Assembly (NCBI RefSeq): GCF_000204055.1
Contig: NW_006768825.1
Coordinates: forward strand, 124,001 to 188,000
Reading direction: 5' to 3'
From: Melampsora larici-populina 98AG31
Lineage: Eukaryota; Basidiomycota; Pucciniomycetes; Pucciniales; Melampsoraceae
DNA: 64,000 nucleotides
Below the pieces are notes generated by a model that was not told the DNA's origin, searched no databases, and worked only from the letters and a program-made list of their open reading frames with translations. The number at the start of each line of letters is the position of its first letter. The first letter of the stretch is position 1. The position numbers and the translations under genes were made by a program. Below, piece after piece: positions 12,134 to 24,375 of this stretch.

Positions 12134-14477
12134 CATTGGGGATAAGCCCCTCCAACACTCAGAGGATCTCTCTAGAATTTATGCATTTGCTGACACCTGT
12201 GAAGTGAGGACATGATCAAGGAGGCTATCCTGATACAGACAATTTGAATGATGAGGTTGAAGAGGTTAACTGGACATTTCATTGATTCCTAAACAAAATC
12301 TTTGAAGAAAGAAGAGTGGCATTTTGGAAACACAAAGAAATAGGCGCTGGTACATAAGTCTCAAGAATAGAGCTGGGAGATACTCTAGATTGAGTGTGTA
12401 TCATTAATCTTGTTGTATGTACATTTACACTACACCAAATCAATAATATACCATTTTAGGAAAGTCAAGATGCAGAAAATTCTTAGCAATGCATGAGAGG
12501 TAGGAAAAATTCAAAAAAATATGGTTGAATCAGTTTGTGATTTCCCATCATTGTGCATATTTTTGCATATTTTTACCTTGAGATTTGAATATGTTCCATA
12601 GAAAAATGATTTTGGGGTGTATTTGGTCAAAAACTCAAATTTTGTCCAAAACTCTACCCAGGCTTGGGCAGAAACTTTTCAACAATCACAAATACAACAA
12701 TTTTCTTTTGATCAAACTGGCAGTTGCACATTATGAAAGCCACATACTGGATCTACAGTTTCCATTTGGAAGCTGAAACCCTTGCGGAACAGATTTATAA
12801 GCTTTTCTAGACTTGCTGTTGGGGACGGTGATTGCTGTACCTTCTTCATTTTTGGATACACACCACTCATTCTAATGTGTATCTGGTAAATCAAACATGT
12901 AGCTTTCAGAATGGGCAGGCATTCCAGATGTTGGCACAAAATTGACAATTTTATTGGTCTCACAAGGTTAATGCCTCCATGACTGCCAGTTTTGGACATA
13001 AACTGAGTTTCTGAACTGATATACTGTCAGCCTGGGTCTATAACTACTTGGTTAGTTGGGATATCTAGCTGAACTTGTACTCACAAAAGTTCTACTTCCC
13101 GGGTTTAGATGATGAATCTACGGAATCAAAAGTTTCACTTTAGATTCTTGCCATTGGTGAGTAAGATTGAAAAGGTAAACCGTAGTCGGTAGTTACGGTT
13201 GTCTAAGGTGCAGATTAGATACCACTGCCAGTTAGATAATTGGTACACTTACCAATTAAATCTTCTGAAATTGACTAAGGTTTGATTCTTAGTTATATTG
13301 CAGGCTTGCTTCAGCAGAAGTCTTGATAAGATTTTACCGAGAAAAAGGGAATATGAATTTTTAAAGAGTACGCCAGTCAATCAGAACTACCTAAATGATC
13401 TGTGACAAAATCTCGGATTCTGAGAAATGATAAGGAGAAGTATGGAATCTAATCGATAACAAAAAAGGGTTGAGAAGATAAAGAAAATGTTATACAATAA
13501 GGATTTCTAAAAGGTTTCAACTGAGATTGTTTTCAAACAGTTTTATGGTTTAAGGTAAAGATAAGATTATTCTTCCTTCTTTTAGTTGAGAGAGGTGAGT
13601 ATTTAAACTTGTCTACTTTGCTTATCAGACCGATCTGTTCTATTCGGATTGGTAGTAGAACATGGTTTCAGCCATTTCATTTGGTAGATTATTTTGTTTT
13701 GAACCAGTCCCTAATTTGTAACAAGGCTGGTTGTATGCTTGAACCTTGTTACGCCTGGTCAGGGTTTTGATGAATTATCTCTCTTTGGATTTTATCCCTG
13801 ACCGCGGTTTTATTTTTTTTATTATGGCTTTGAGGGTAGTTAGAACAGCTTATGATGTATTCATGAGTTTTATTAGCTGTTTGAGACTTTCCTTTCAAAC
13901 AGAGTTCTTATTTCAATGTTCCACTCTTGAAACTAGAGTGTAAGAGTTGTAATTGTGTTTTTTATATTTTTTAGTTATATCTAAAGGTGTAATGAAAGTA
14001 ATGGATGGTTTTTGTTAACCTACCAGAGGATTCTTACTGTAAGAATCTTCTTATGGTTGACATATACACTGCTGCCGTAAAAATCTGTAAAAATATGCAA
14101 AATGATGGGCAAACACAGGGGAAGGCAACCCTTATTTTTCCATATTTTTTGACCCCTTCTGCCTTGTGTATAATTTTCTAAACTCAGCGGTAAATTTTCA
14201 ATCTGGCATAGTGTTAGCATGTAAGATGAAATCAGAAAAGAGTTGTTTTGAGACTATGTATGCTATATATAGCATAAAGGTGAATCATCCTCGTCAATAT
14301 CACTTCAAGTCTCAGCATATAAGTGTTTTCAGACTGACTTTAGCTTTTGATTTTGTTATTGGACATCCATCTCAAACAAAATCATCACTGGGAACCCATT
14401 CATCTACCTTGACAAAATCCAATGCTGGATTGCCCAAGTTACCAGCATTCCAGTCTTGCAAGCTACCATCAGCTGTG
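12134..14477. other. no supported gene
   Basis: This is AT-rich sequence without a recognisable gene. Short open frames at 12712-12999 and 13746-13943 show no domain or splice context. A short hairpin with arms AACCGTA/TACGGTT is near 13178 and another with arms GATTCTTAC/GTAAGAATC is near 14030. Confidence 0.6.
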
Positions 14478-14909
14478 AGATGCATCTGCAATTAGAACTC
14501 TTTCATCTGGTCACTTAGGGAGTCCACATAGTGCAGTCCATTGAGGATTGCACAGATTATATGGTTTGAGTTGGTAGGATTCCAGCCAAATACTTTGTGT
14601 TCATTGGTAAGCAAAACCAACTTTAGACTTTGTATTTCAACTTGCCAATTTCTTATCCATGTTTTGTCAAATTTTGTGAACAAGTCTGGTGTGGTCAGAT
14701 GTGACTCTCTTCAAAGGAAGCACTGGGCTGTAAAAGGAATCCAGACCCGCCCATGGAAGACTAGTCCATATCAAGACCCCTAGACCATGCTGCCTGCCAT
14801 ATGTGAGCATGTCATGATAGATGGGGTAGTAATCAAAGGGCCAATGGAAATAATCCATATCTAACTCTTCCTTGCTTGGGGGTGGGTCAACAATTTCAGA
14901 GGTTTCCAT
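14370..14909 (-). pseudogene. degenerate coding fragment, family unknown
   Basis: On the minus strand an open frame from 14909 encodes a D/P-rich start (PPPSKEELDMDYFHWPFDYY) and continues to 14667. An overlapping frame covers 14683-14492, and a third (MHLTADGSLQDWNAGN, ending DEWVPSDDFV) runs down to about 14370. The three pieces follow one another in order in different frames, as expected of a decayed gene or of unrecognised introns. I do not recognise the family. The dense repeats around it make a transposon-associated gene plausible. Confidence 0.35.
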
Positions 14910-15149
14910 CTTCTTGTCCTGACCATCCTTGACAATTATCCCTCCTTTTTGTATTTAGTAGCTGCTGGTAAGGCTCTGACCTGCGCCTGGAGGCCCCAGG
15001 GCACCCGTCGGCCTGTGATTATCAAGAGTAGTCCTCTCTTGGGGCTTTTTTAGGCTTTTTGGGCCAAAATCAGGCATCACAAATCAATGAGGTGACAGGA
15101 TTTTCTCAGAAAACGTCTCAGCAGAGGTGTTGAAAGTATCAATGGATAC

Positions 15150-15350
15150 TTTGTATCATCTATATGGGCAACACCTAGTAAGCAACGCTGCGCACTGCAA
15201 CAGGCATATCCAGTGCAGCGTTGCTCCATGAAAAAAATCGACGTTTTGGAATTCCGGTAGCGCAGCAGTGTTTGAAACCAAAGAGCTGCGCTACACCTGT
15301 AAGCGTTGATTTTTGACGCTGCGCAACAGGCACAACAGCAACGCAACTCA
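15150..15350. repeat. GC-rich cluster of short inverted repeats, left copy
   Basis: Several GCAACGCTGCGC / GCGCAGCGTTGC-type words occur in both orientations, for example CAACGCTGCGCACTGCAACA followed by CCAGTGCAGCGTTGC. The entry word, CAACACCTAGTAAGCAACGCTG, is echoed on the opposite strand near 17030. The pair may be the ends of a foldback element now carrying the 15713-16310 insertion. Confidence 0.5.
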
Positions 15351-15712
15351 CTAAAACAAGTGTTAAAGTAGCCTGTTATGGGAGGAACTAATCAATCTTG
15401 ATAGCACTCTTTTAGCTATTGAAGAAGAAGAATCAACTTATGTTAGACACAGACTAACTCAATTATAAGAACTATTTGAAAGTATTAGATTATTCATTCA
15501 TCAAAATTCAGAAGACAATCAAGTGATAGTGCTTCAGAAATCTTGAAATCACGACAAAATAGACAATGGCAGCAATGGATTACTTGAATGAATGAGATTT
15601 TAGGTTTTCAAACAGATTTCATAATTCACTTGACCTTTGTTTGATATGTCATGATGAATTTCAATCTGGTCGATCAATTTCTAGATCCCCTTGTGATGAT
15701 GACCATGAGTTA

Positions 15713-16310
15713 CAGTCAATTTCATAAAGGTTGAAATCAAGGTTTTTTAAAAATCAAGAGGTGGACCGTGCGCCACCTGTGACAGGTTTCAAATATGCAT
15801 ACCAAACTGCTGGAATGGACCGCATAAACACAGTTGACTGAAAAGAACTTCTGGCGCAGGTGGATGAATGCCCTCTATAGATGTGAAGAACACCCTCATG
15901 AGCCTTACATTTTTGAGTTCAAGCCTGAGTGGCTTTCTTTTATGTCATCACGGCTTTTGACAACTTTTTCATATTTGATTTGCTTGTTGTCATAAACTAA
16001 AAGAATAGAAAAGCCTGTTTTTGATTGCTTGAATTTGCTTGTTGCCATTTCATTGTTAATTCTAGGCAAAAATGATGATAAAAAGGATGGAGCCAACGAG
16101 TCGAACACAAGCGGTCCATCAAAGTTGCACCAGCCTATCACGGCTTCTGACCACTGCGCCACCAAATATTGAAATCATTGGGGTTGTTGAAGGATTTGAT
16201 ACTGTGTTTTCTTTGATCTGGCTGGGAATTTTGATACCTGTCACAGGTGGCGCACGGTCCACCTCTTGATTTTTAAAAAACCTTGATTTCAACCTTTATG
16301 AAATTGACTG
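15713..16310. mobile_element. Tc1/mariner-type non-autonomous TIR element (598 bp)
   Basis: Terminal inverted repeats of 74 bp (15713-15786 and 16237-16310) match base for base. Both ends start CAGTCAATTTCATAAAGG and the element is flanked by TA on each side (15711-15712, 16311-16312). CAGT-type termini and a TA target are features of the Tc1/mariner superfamily. The interior has no transposase; the longest frame is 86 codons on the minus strand (15905-16165) with no recognised domain. It contains tRNA-like box A and box B words on the minus strand (16090-16160). Confidence 0.9.
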
Positions 16311-16829
16311 TATATACTAGTTGCGTAAAGGTATGTCGAAAGTTTATTTGATTTGTAATTGGTTTCTTTGATTTATATTTTATTTTTCTATTGTCGGGTT
16401 AGTGAAATTGATTCAAACTGTTCCTCTTCTTGTTTTGATTGTTCTTTGCTTGCTTTAGACTTTGTTGAGAACTTCATTTAGATGCCTGATGTGTAGCATT
16501 TCTATTGACAAAATTGGAGCAACACACTCAATGATGAATGAGTAGGTTAAATGTAAATAAAGCTATGTAGGAACGTTTACATTACATTATATAACTTGTG
16601 TTGATTTTGTTTGCAAGGAATTGTCTGGGGTCCAAATTTATTATCAAGAGTGTTGTGAATTGTCCAGATATGTTGAGATATGTCAATGTTGTGTCAAACC
16701 CAGTTTGTGTAGGCGTGTAAGAGATGGTTAGGAATGGTCTTCTTTTTAAAAATGGTCTTGTGGCGGAAAATTACTGACAATAGTATAGGAATTGGCCAAT
16801 TGTGTCACACTACACTGGTGACCTTCATG

Positions 16830-17045
16830 GCCCCGCAACACCTGCAACAGCTGCGGTCTGCGGTGCTACAGAAGCATCTGCATAGCTGTTGAAAAAAACA
16901 ACCATTTCCACTGGGCAGGAAGCTCTGCGGGCTCTCACACCCAAAGTGCTACGCTGCCCAGCAGCGTAGCTCCCTCAAAAAACTGCAATGCCGCGCCGCA
17001 CAACAGCAACAGTCAGTGTTGCTTACCTGGTGTTGATATGGGTGA
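16830..17045. repeat. GC-rich cluster of short inverted repeats, right copy
   Basis: Read on the minus strand from about 17040, this matches the entry of the 15150-15350 cluster (CAACACC-GTAAGCAAC-CTG). It then carries its own internal palindromes such as GCTACGCTG...CAGCGTAGC. The two clusters face each other around the TIR element. Confidence 0.45.
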
Positions 17046-17766
17046 CCGTTGAAACATAGCCGGGTCAAGGCTAGGTCAGAGCCTCAAATAGGCTACAAGT
17101 CCTTGATTTTTTTGTTTGGAGGAAAAACACGGGGCAGCCCTGGGCCTTCCCGATCTTTGCTGAGCCCAAGCTTGGGCAGGCCTCAAATAGGTTGGGCCAA
17201 GACTGGGTTGGAGCCTTAGCTGCTGGTCATGAATCCCCACCCAGGAGTAAACTCTGACCTGGTATTGCAAAATGCCCAAGTCCACCACAGTTGGATTATC
17301 AAGCAGCTTTGCAAAGAAGCTGAAGTACTCCTTGTCTATCTACCTGCCTATTCTCTCAACATGAATCCAAAAGAGAACACATTCTAAAGTATGAAAGCTC
17401 AGTCGCAACATGAGCAAGTCTGGTTCAAGGTGGATAACAAGGGTCAATACTTGCTTTTACTCACCACCAAAGTTATGATATGCCAGCTTGTACATACTCT
17501 CATTGCTTATTGTAGCTACACCACTGACTCTTATTGGCAACAATGCAACAACAAGGCTCAGGTGTAGGTACAATATCATTGTCTTTGAGCTGTAAATTAG
17601 ATGCAAAGGTATCATGAGAAATCTGCTCAATGCACTTACAGTAATTTGAAAGAAAACATCATCAGTATTTTCAATGTATTTTGTACTTTGCCACTAGGTT
17701 CTCCTTGTGTTTATGCAATGGTTTTCCCAGTGATGTGCATATCAACATCCATATTAGCTGTTTAGA

Positions 17767-19778
17767 CTAAGCATAGCGGCCAATCTTGAAATCGAGTTCC
17801 TCAAAGACCTTGGCATGTTTGACAGCTGACAAAGGGGTTTTGATGGAAGTATTTATTGGGGGCTTAGGGATCACATCAATCCAGACAAAATACTCCTTCC
17901 AGACTTTCACCAGTGGGCCATCAAGTTTGAGACTGGTAGTACCCTTGTCCTGTGAAATTGAACAATGTCAGTGAAAGGCCTCAATATTCAGCCCAAAGAA
18001 CCATGTGTCAGAAAGTCAAATCCATTTTTTGGGTGAGGTTGTTTTTGTTGAAGATATGCCATCCCTCACCTGTATTGGTGTGGAGCAAGCTAATACATGG
18101 TGTTTGTAACACTGTGAGGTATGGCTTTGCAGGTGGGATTGTGGCAGAGTGGGTACAATCAGTGGTGGTGGGAGTGGAACTGTTGAGGGAATTTTGTGCT
18201 TGCAGATGACTTTGATTCCTTGTAAGTTTCTGTGTGAGTGGAGAGAGGTATCAGTATCAGACAGGACAGAACATTTTATAAAAAAATCACTGCACTGGCC
18301 ACTAGGGCTGCCTTGATTGGGTCGTACATGTTGATCAAGAATCCAGCATTACCAACTGCACCAGTGGGAAGTTCTAGAAAGAATGATTTGACCTGCTTGT
18401 AGAAAGTGATTGGATACATGTGGCCCTTGGTGTAGTAACTATGTAGGGCTATGAAAGCATAAATATTGACAGTCTTGCCTGTGTCTGCCAGTTTCAGTAT
18501 GGCAGTGCTCCCCATAGTGGGATGTTTGTTGATTTTGCTGGCCAAGGTGAACAACTTCTTCAAAATTTCAAAGTAGTCATTATTGATTTTGGAGCTGGGA
18601 TCACTGATGAAGATTGGGATTCTCTCATAGGCAGTTTGACTTGATTTTGGTTGCCACTTGGAGAGATTGTGCCCCTTTGGCAGGTAAAACATGTACTGGA
18701 GACTGAGTTCTTGAAAGTTGTTTTCTGGGATCTCTATAGTAAGAATAAGACAAGGAAAAGGAAAAATCAACAGAATGAGACATGAAAAAAATGCAGAGAA
18801 ACTTTAGAGAGGCTTACCAGGTTTGCCTTCTTGTAATGCAACTTGAGGTAAGTTTGATCCTACAAATTTGATATTGGAGCTTACCTTGCACAGCATATCT
18901 TGCTTGGAACCTGGGCATTTAAAAACAAATCAGCCATCAGTTTGGAAAGTGTCAGCCCTGAGCCCTGATTACACGACCACAGGCTAACAGTAACACATGT
19001 AATATTATATTATTGTAAAAATCCATAAGTACATCTCAAGGCTCAGTGTCAAGAGCCACGTAAACACATGTACATAATGTATCAAATACGTAACAAACCT
19101 AACCCAAGCGCCAACCACAAGTGAGACAAGAATCACATGCCAACCACAAGTTGACGCTTGACCTGTGAATATATAAACCCCCCTTCTTCCCTTGATTCAT
19201 CCCCCATCTTTTAACACATCACAACATCAGAATCACATTATACTTGAAATCCTATATAGAGGATCCTTGAGTACGTGATTAGTTGGGTAGTCTAAAGACC
19301 AAACTTGAGCATCACGGGTTCTATTGCTGAGCACCCTGGTATTGATTTCTACAAGCCTTGGGCCATCATATTCTCTAGAAATAAACCGTAAAGCAGCAAA
19401 GCTTCCTCCCTTATACGGAGTCTAAAGTAGCCTTCAGGATCTTTGGTTCACCAAAGTGTAAAGCCTGCCCCTTGCAGTCTCACAAGGTTAGAGCATACTA
19501 ACTCTTTACCACCCTTAATCCCTTTCTCTCTCCCTCAAATCCTCTTCTTAGAGGTCAACTAGCTGTAGTCTTCACTTGGGTGTACCACGTGAAGACCACA
19601 CTTTACCTCCCTTATCACCTTCTTAGGGAAGAGTATGCCCAACAGACGCGCACTCCTCACAGAAAGGCCACAATAAATATAATGACTTACAAGTTTTGGC
19701 TTGGTAAACCTCAAAACCAGAACTGGCAGCACTGGCTTTCCTCACCACAAAAATGTCATCACACATAATGTTGGACTC
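17767..19778 (-). CDS. spliced hypothetical gene interrupted by an intronic solo LTR
   Basis: Minus-strand exons that join in phase: 19691-19778 (includes ATG at 19766, MCDDIFVVRK), 18885-18910, 18818-18859, 18328-18731, 18070-18229 and 17767-17949 (stop at 17767). Donors include GTAAGT, GTAAGC, GTAAGC, GTACGA and GTGAGG; every acceptor ends AG. From the ATG this gives 296 codons. The AG just above 19778 suggests more exons upstream, so the true start is uncertain. An alternative start at 18918 joined to a shifted acceptor also stays open. The largest exon encodes LSLQYMFYLPKGHNLSKW and later TGAVGNAGFLIN. I do not recognise the protein; no signal peptide or clear domain is visible. The first intron (18911-19690) contains a complete solo LTR. 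Without it and one TSD copy the intron would be 63 bp, typical for this genome. Confidence 0.6.
18950..19661 (+). mobile_element. solo LTR (712 bp) with GAAAG target duplication
   Basis: It starts TGTCAGCCCTGAG like the LTRs at 1832 and 11006 and ends CTCCTCACA. GAAAG flanks it on both sides (18945-18949, 19662-19666). A TATATAA box lies at 19170-19176. Internal words such as GTGTCAAGAG and AGCTGTAGTCT match the large element's LTR, but the rest has diverged, so it is a related, different family. It probably arose by LTR-LTR recombination. Confidence 0.9.
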
Positions 19779-19789
19779 CTGTGAGTTGG

Positions 19790-21728
19790 GGACATCAGAA
19801 AAAGCGCAGTAGCAGGGGTGTGCAACTTAGGCAATGGTTTAAGTTTATTCTTTCTAGGCCTATGTAAAGTTGTCAGTCAGACATGAGGTAAAAAAGAACC
19901 AAAAAAAGAAACAAAAATAACACACTGAGGAGCACTAGGGTATGGCCTATTGCCAATTGTGGTGTCATCAAATAAAATTTGAGCTAAAAAGTTGGATTTG
20001 ATCAAGGTTATCAAATTGATAGAGTCAAAACAGGTGAAAGAAGTTATGGTCAAATAAAAATATTTTCAATGACCTGGACTCCCATTGTTTGGCTGAGAAG
20101 TGGTTGGAATTGTGGTTGTTAAGGAGTGAACAGATACTGTCAAGATCTATTCCAATCCTTGTGGTGGTGCGAGTATACAGACAATATAGGTGCTATGCGG
20201 CTGTGCAGATGCACCTACATATTCCCCAAGCACAGGCCTCTAGGCCAAACCTATTTTGAGGCTTTTTCAACCTTTCTGCAAGAGACAACACATAATCTAG
20301 GCAAAATTTGGTGATTGAGTTTATGCATCGAACTTTGACAGTGTATGTGACACTGAAATATGTATGACCAGACTCTACAAAGCATCTACAAAAAAACAGT
20401 CCAGCCTATCAATGTACACCAATCCTACATAGAATAGTCAAACAAGGTACTACAAAATGAACAAGAATCATTGAAACAAACACTTTGATCTATTCAACAG
20501 AATAGATCTTTGGGGCTGTAGTCTCTCCTACACTTCTCAGTCCTCCACCAACCAGTAGATTTGGGTCAAGCTTCTCAAATGTATTCTTTGTGTTTGATTG
20601 AAAATGTAAGGGCCCTTGATTCTATGATTAAACTTTCACTAGTTCAATTGTTTATCTTGGTATCTTGAGGCCCAATCTTCAAATAAATATTGAATATGCA
20701 GGATGGACATGCTTACATTTGATTTTGAGGAGGGGTATATACAGTCTATGCCCGGTGATGCACTAAGTGCATCATGAATGATACTCAACATGTTTATGTG
20801 TAAATCACAGTGTGCATAACGTGAATGATCACAATGCTGAGCTACTGCTCTTTATTGGTGTTCTGTCTCTCTTTTGTATTTCACTGGATGTCCAGAGTAA
20901 AACATTTGTGTATATACTGCTTTTTTTGCCATATCATCTTGTCTCTTTCATTATCAATATTTCACTTGTATAATTCATTCAAATACATACAATGTACCTC
21001 TTCCTTGTCTTGTCTTGAGACCGCAAGTCTGTGTCAGCTTGTGTCTGATAACACAAGTCTGGAAGCAACATTTCACAAGTGTAAAATATTGTCCAGTACT
21101 TACAGAAACACAAAACTGACACACTGAAGGCACTGGGCTAAAACATTTGTGTATATTATCATGACCTCAAACCAAACAAACACCCTTCAGGGTGGCTAGC
21201 AGTACATAATATGCAAAAAACAATGTAAACAACACAGTAATACCTTGAAGAATAACATTTATAGGAAACTTTTTGGCAACATATCTTAAACTAAAAAATG
21301 AAAATATAGGAATAGACAAAAGGAACAGTTTTTACACAGTTTTTTAATATGTTTTCAAAGACACTGTTTGAAGGTCAAAAATATAAACTGTTGATAAATA
21401 TACAAAACACATACAGAATAAGTGTTTTGTGTAAGATATTTCAGGTGGGAGAGGGAGGGCTTTGAAAAATAACTTGCTACACTTTCTGAACTTGACAATG
21501 AAGCTTATGAATTGGAATTCTAGATGGAATTGGTAACGAGAAATATGAGTGGTAAACAGGATGATGTCATTTTTACAAATGCTAAAATAGACAATTACCC
21601 TCATATTTAAATCATTCATACTTGAAGTACCTAATTCCCAACATTCCAATCAGTAAATGACAGGTTACCTACAAACAAACATTCCATCAAGCCGCCTCAA
21701 GGCACATCATCTCAATGATGAGCTCACT
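19790..21728. other. no supported gene
   Basis: AT-rich, with only short frames (for example 20825-21127) that show no domain. A perfect hairpin word TGATGCAC-TAA-GTGCATCA lies near 20755. No transposon termini were found around it. Confidence 0.5.
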
Positions 21729-21813
21729 GGTCGATTAGCTTAGTCGGTAGAGCGTGGTACTAATACATTGTGTATCAATGCCAAGGTCATGAGTTCAAGC
21801 CTCATATTGACCA
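21729..21813 (+). tRNA. tRNA-Ile (AAT), with intron
   Basis: The seven-base acceptor GGTCGAT pairs with ATTGACC (one G-U), followed by discriminator A. The D arm contains AGCTTAGTCGGTAGAGC. The anticodon stem TGGTA pairs with TGCCA around the loop CTAATA, giving anticodon AAT. A 12-base intron (CATTGTGTATCA) sits after position 37. Box B is AGTTCAAGCC. Mature length is 73 bases including the discriminator. Confidence 0.9.
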
Positions 21814-21817
21814 AATG

Positions 21818-21822
21818 TTTTT
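21818..21822 (+). terminator. Pol III terminator of tRNA-Ile
   Basis: A run of five T five bases after the discriminator base, as expected for RNA polymerase III termination. Confidence 0.7.
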
Positions 21823-24160
21823 GTGGGCTTCAACTCATGACCCTGCCACTTTTTGCAGAAGTGCTTCAGAGATTTGGTTTCCCTGGATTTCTTTCAAGTG
21901 CTTTTGATTTCACACATTGGACTACCTATCTTTATGTGTCAACTATAACTAAAGTACTACAACTATTATTTTTTCTACCAATGGGTGGACTACCAAGCCC
22001 ATAAATCCCTTTGTACAATTCTCTGTATATAAGAAGTCTTTATAGTGTGCCTGGCGCCCCAGGGCCACGAGCACTTTGGGAGCAAGTTTGTCTTGCCATT
22101 TTTTGATCTTTCAGATGGAATGTCCAGAAAAGGGATACACAGGTGGCCCAGAGCGGCCCACTTTTACAGTACTCATTGGCTGCTTGTACTGATGAGATTT
22201 TTGGCTGGATGAGGTTTTGTGGGGATGTTTGAACATCTATACACATCTTCCCTACTGCAATTAGAGTACTTAGTGATATATTAGATAGTAAGGTTATTCC
22301 ATATTCTATGATTAGGAACAATTGAATGTAGCTTAGCAAAAGACACACCCACCAACTGCATGTGTCCCCTGGACTCGGAGCTGGGTTGAACCCCGTCTAC
22401 CCCCCTTCTGGGAAACAATTGCAAGACATGGAGTTTCTTTTGAATTCATCTTTGATAGTGGGACTTACCCAAGAACATCTTGCTACGACCAACTGTCTCT
22501 GATTTCATAAAATTTGAGAGGTAGTTTTCTTCATGATTCCAAAGGAATATTCTTTTTCAAATCTTGTTTTGGCAACAGCAAACTCTAAAAATTACCATGC
22601 ATTTATAGGGATAATGTCCCTACAGGGTATACCTTCATGGAGATTTGATAGTAGTCAGCCTATTGCATTATATTGATTGTCACTGATTGTACGTATGTAA
22701 ATTGACAAAACAAACAAGGATAAGAACAACAGTAATTGAGAAAAATGATATCAAAGAAAAAGGGAAATGGTGGTTAAGCATGAAATTGTTGACAAAGAAA
22801 ATTAGATCAATGATAGAAAGAAAGCAATAGTAAGGCTGCAAGGGTTCAGGATTGGGCTAGTATTGGGCTTAGGGGTTAGTATATAGGGGTACAACAGGAA
22901 TCAATGTGTTCAAAACCCAATTGAGGAAAGGTGTGGTGACCTGTACTGCAACTTTCTTCAATTGCAAGTCTTGTTTACTCATTCACATTGGGTTTGCTGA
23001 CTACCCTTAATGACACCCTGATTCCGTATTGCCTCAAATATTGTCAACTTTCCTCCACTGGGAAGCTACTTTTTGATGAAATTCCGATTATTTTACTCAA
23101 GGGTGTACAAATAAACATGTATTCAATGCAACAATTTCATGATGTCAAATGTGACATAGAGAAAGGGTGAACTAATGTGTAGAATTGAGATGATTCAAAT
23201 GAGACTGAGATCAATAAGGAAGGAATCATCAATACAAAACACTATGCCAAAGATCTAGTGTCTTAATTTGCCCCAATTCCCTCTATATGTGATTATGAGT
23301 GTGCTGTCAAAGTTGAAAAACTTTGCATTCACTCTGATTTACTTATGCCCCTCACAAGTGTGTTTGGTTTTCAAGGGTGTGGGAAGTATACTTGTGAGGG
23401 GCTCAGCTAATCTGCCATCTTGGTTGCTGTTTTCTTTGAAGATAAATTCATCAAGTCTCATACATAATAATTAGTAGGTTGTGATCCATACTAACAAATT
23501 CATTTTTTATGATGGAACAATGCTCCAATGGAAGTCATGTATAACTGGAATGTTGACTCAGATATTGTAAAGCACAATACACACTTTGCAAACAACAGCA
23601 ATGCTAATATCAAGAGATAATCAGTAGTCTACATATTTGATTGAAAACTTACTGGTGTATAAAGAGAATGAAAAGAAGTGGCCAGTGAAGATAATACACA
23701 GCAATGATGCATGTTACACATACAGTCTTGTATGGTTTGCATTTTGAGTAGACCATGGCAATTGATGTTTGTAATTATCAAGAACAATTGGGGCTGATTG
23801 ATGATAGTCAAGGGGTGTTGAATTGAGGTGTAATTGAGGGGAGTCAGAGAATTTAGTGTGAATTTTATTGCCAAGGCACCACTTGATGCGCTGGGCGTGT
23901 TTTTGCCAAAAAAAATGCTGGAAGCCGAAATGTTGTTTTTCACCAATATTTTTCTAATTTTTAAGTTGCTGAAGCCATCTACCACAAAAGTTTTGCCATG
24001 TAAAGGTGAGAAAGAGTTAAGTGCTGTTGTCAACAATTCCAATATTGGTGACAGGACATAGGATTCCTTAGATTTGGTGTGATTTTCAAAAAGGTGTGCC
24101 AACCCTCAATTTTCCAAAATCTCTGGCGCCTAGGCAAACCTAAGGTGTTTTTTTTGCACC
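21823..24160. other. no supported gene; one hairpin
   Basis: No gene is supported. The 157-codon minus-strand frame at 23629-24102 has no domain or splice evidence. A hairpin with 13-base arms, GCCCCTCACAAGT and its complement, spans about 23347-23402. Confidence 0.5.
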
Positions 24161-24164
24161 ACAC

Positions 24165-24365
24165 CCCAACCTGATATGAGGTGTAAATAGTGTTTTATTA
24201 CATATTACATGTGGTGTTGAGTGTATGTGTATATGTAATTGCGGTTTGGATATGTTGTATTGAATGTTACATATGTTTTCTAAGCTATATGTACATGTAG
24301 TCAGGTTTTTGAGTGCTGGTTATATATTACAAGTTAGTCTTTGGGTACATGTATATGTAATCATG
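24165..24365 (-). repeat. diverged LTR fragment, reverse orientation
   Basis: The reverse complement follows the first 200 bp of the 1832-2904 LTR word by word: ACATGTACCCAAA, ACTAACTT, ACATGTACAT, TGTAATATGTAATAAAACA, ending near ACCTCATA. It shows many substitutions and lacks clear ends, so it is an old partial copy of the same LTR family. Confidence 0.75.
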
Positions 24366-24375
24366 ACTGACACTG

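Noticed and set aside
20745..20775. ACAGTCTATGCCC plus a TGATGCAC/GTGCATCA hairpin as a Tc1-type terminus
   Set aside because: No inverted partner terminus was found within several kilobases.
23629..24102. 157-codon minus-strand frame as a gene
   Set aside because: No domain and no splice context; a long frame on the other strand overlaps it, consistent with chance in AT-rich DNA.
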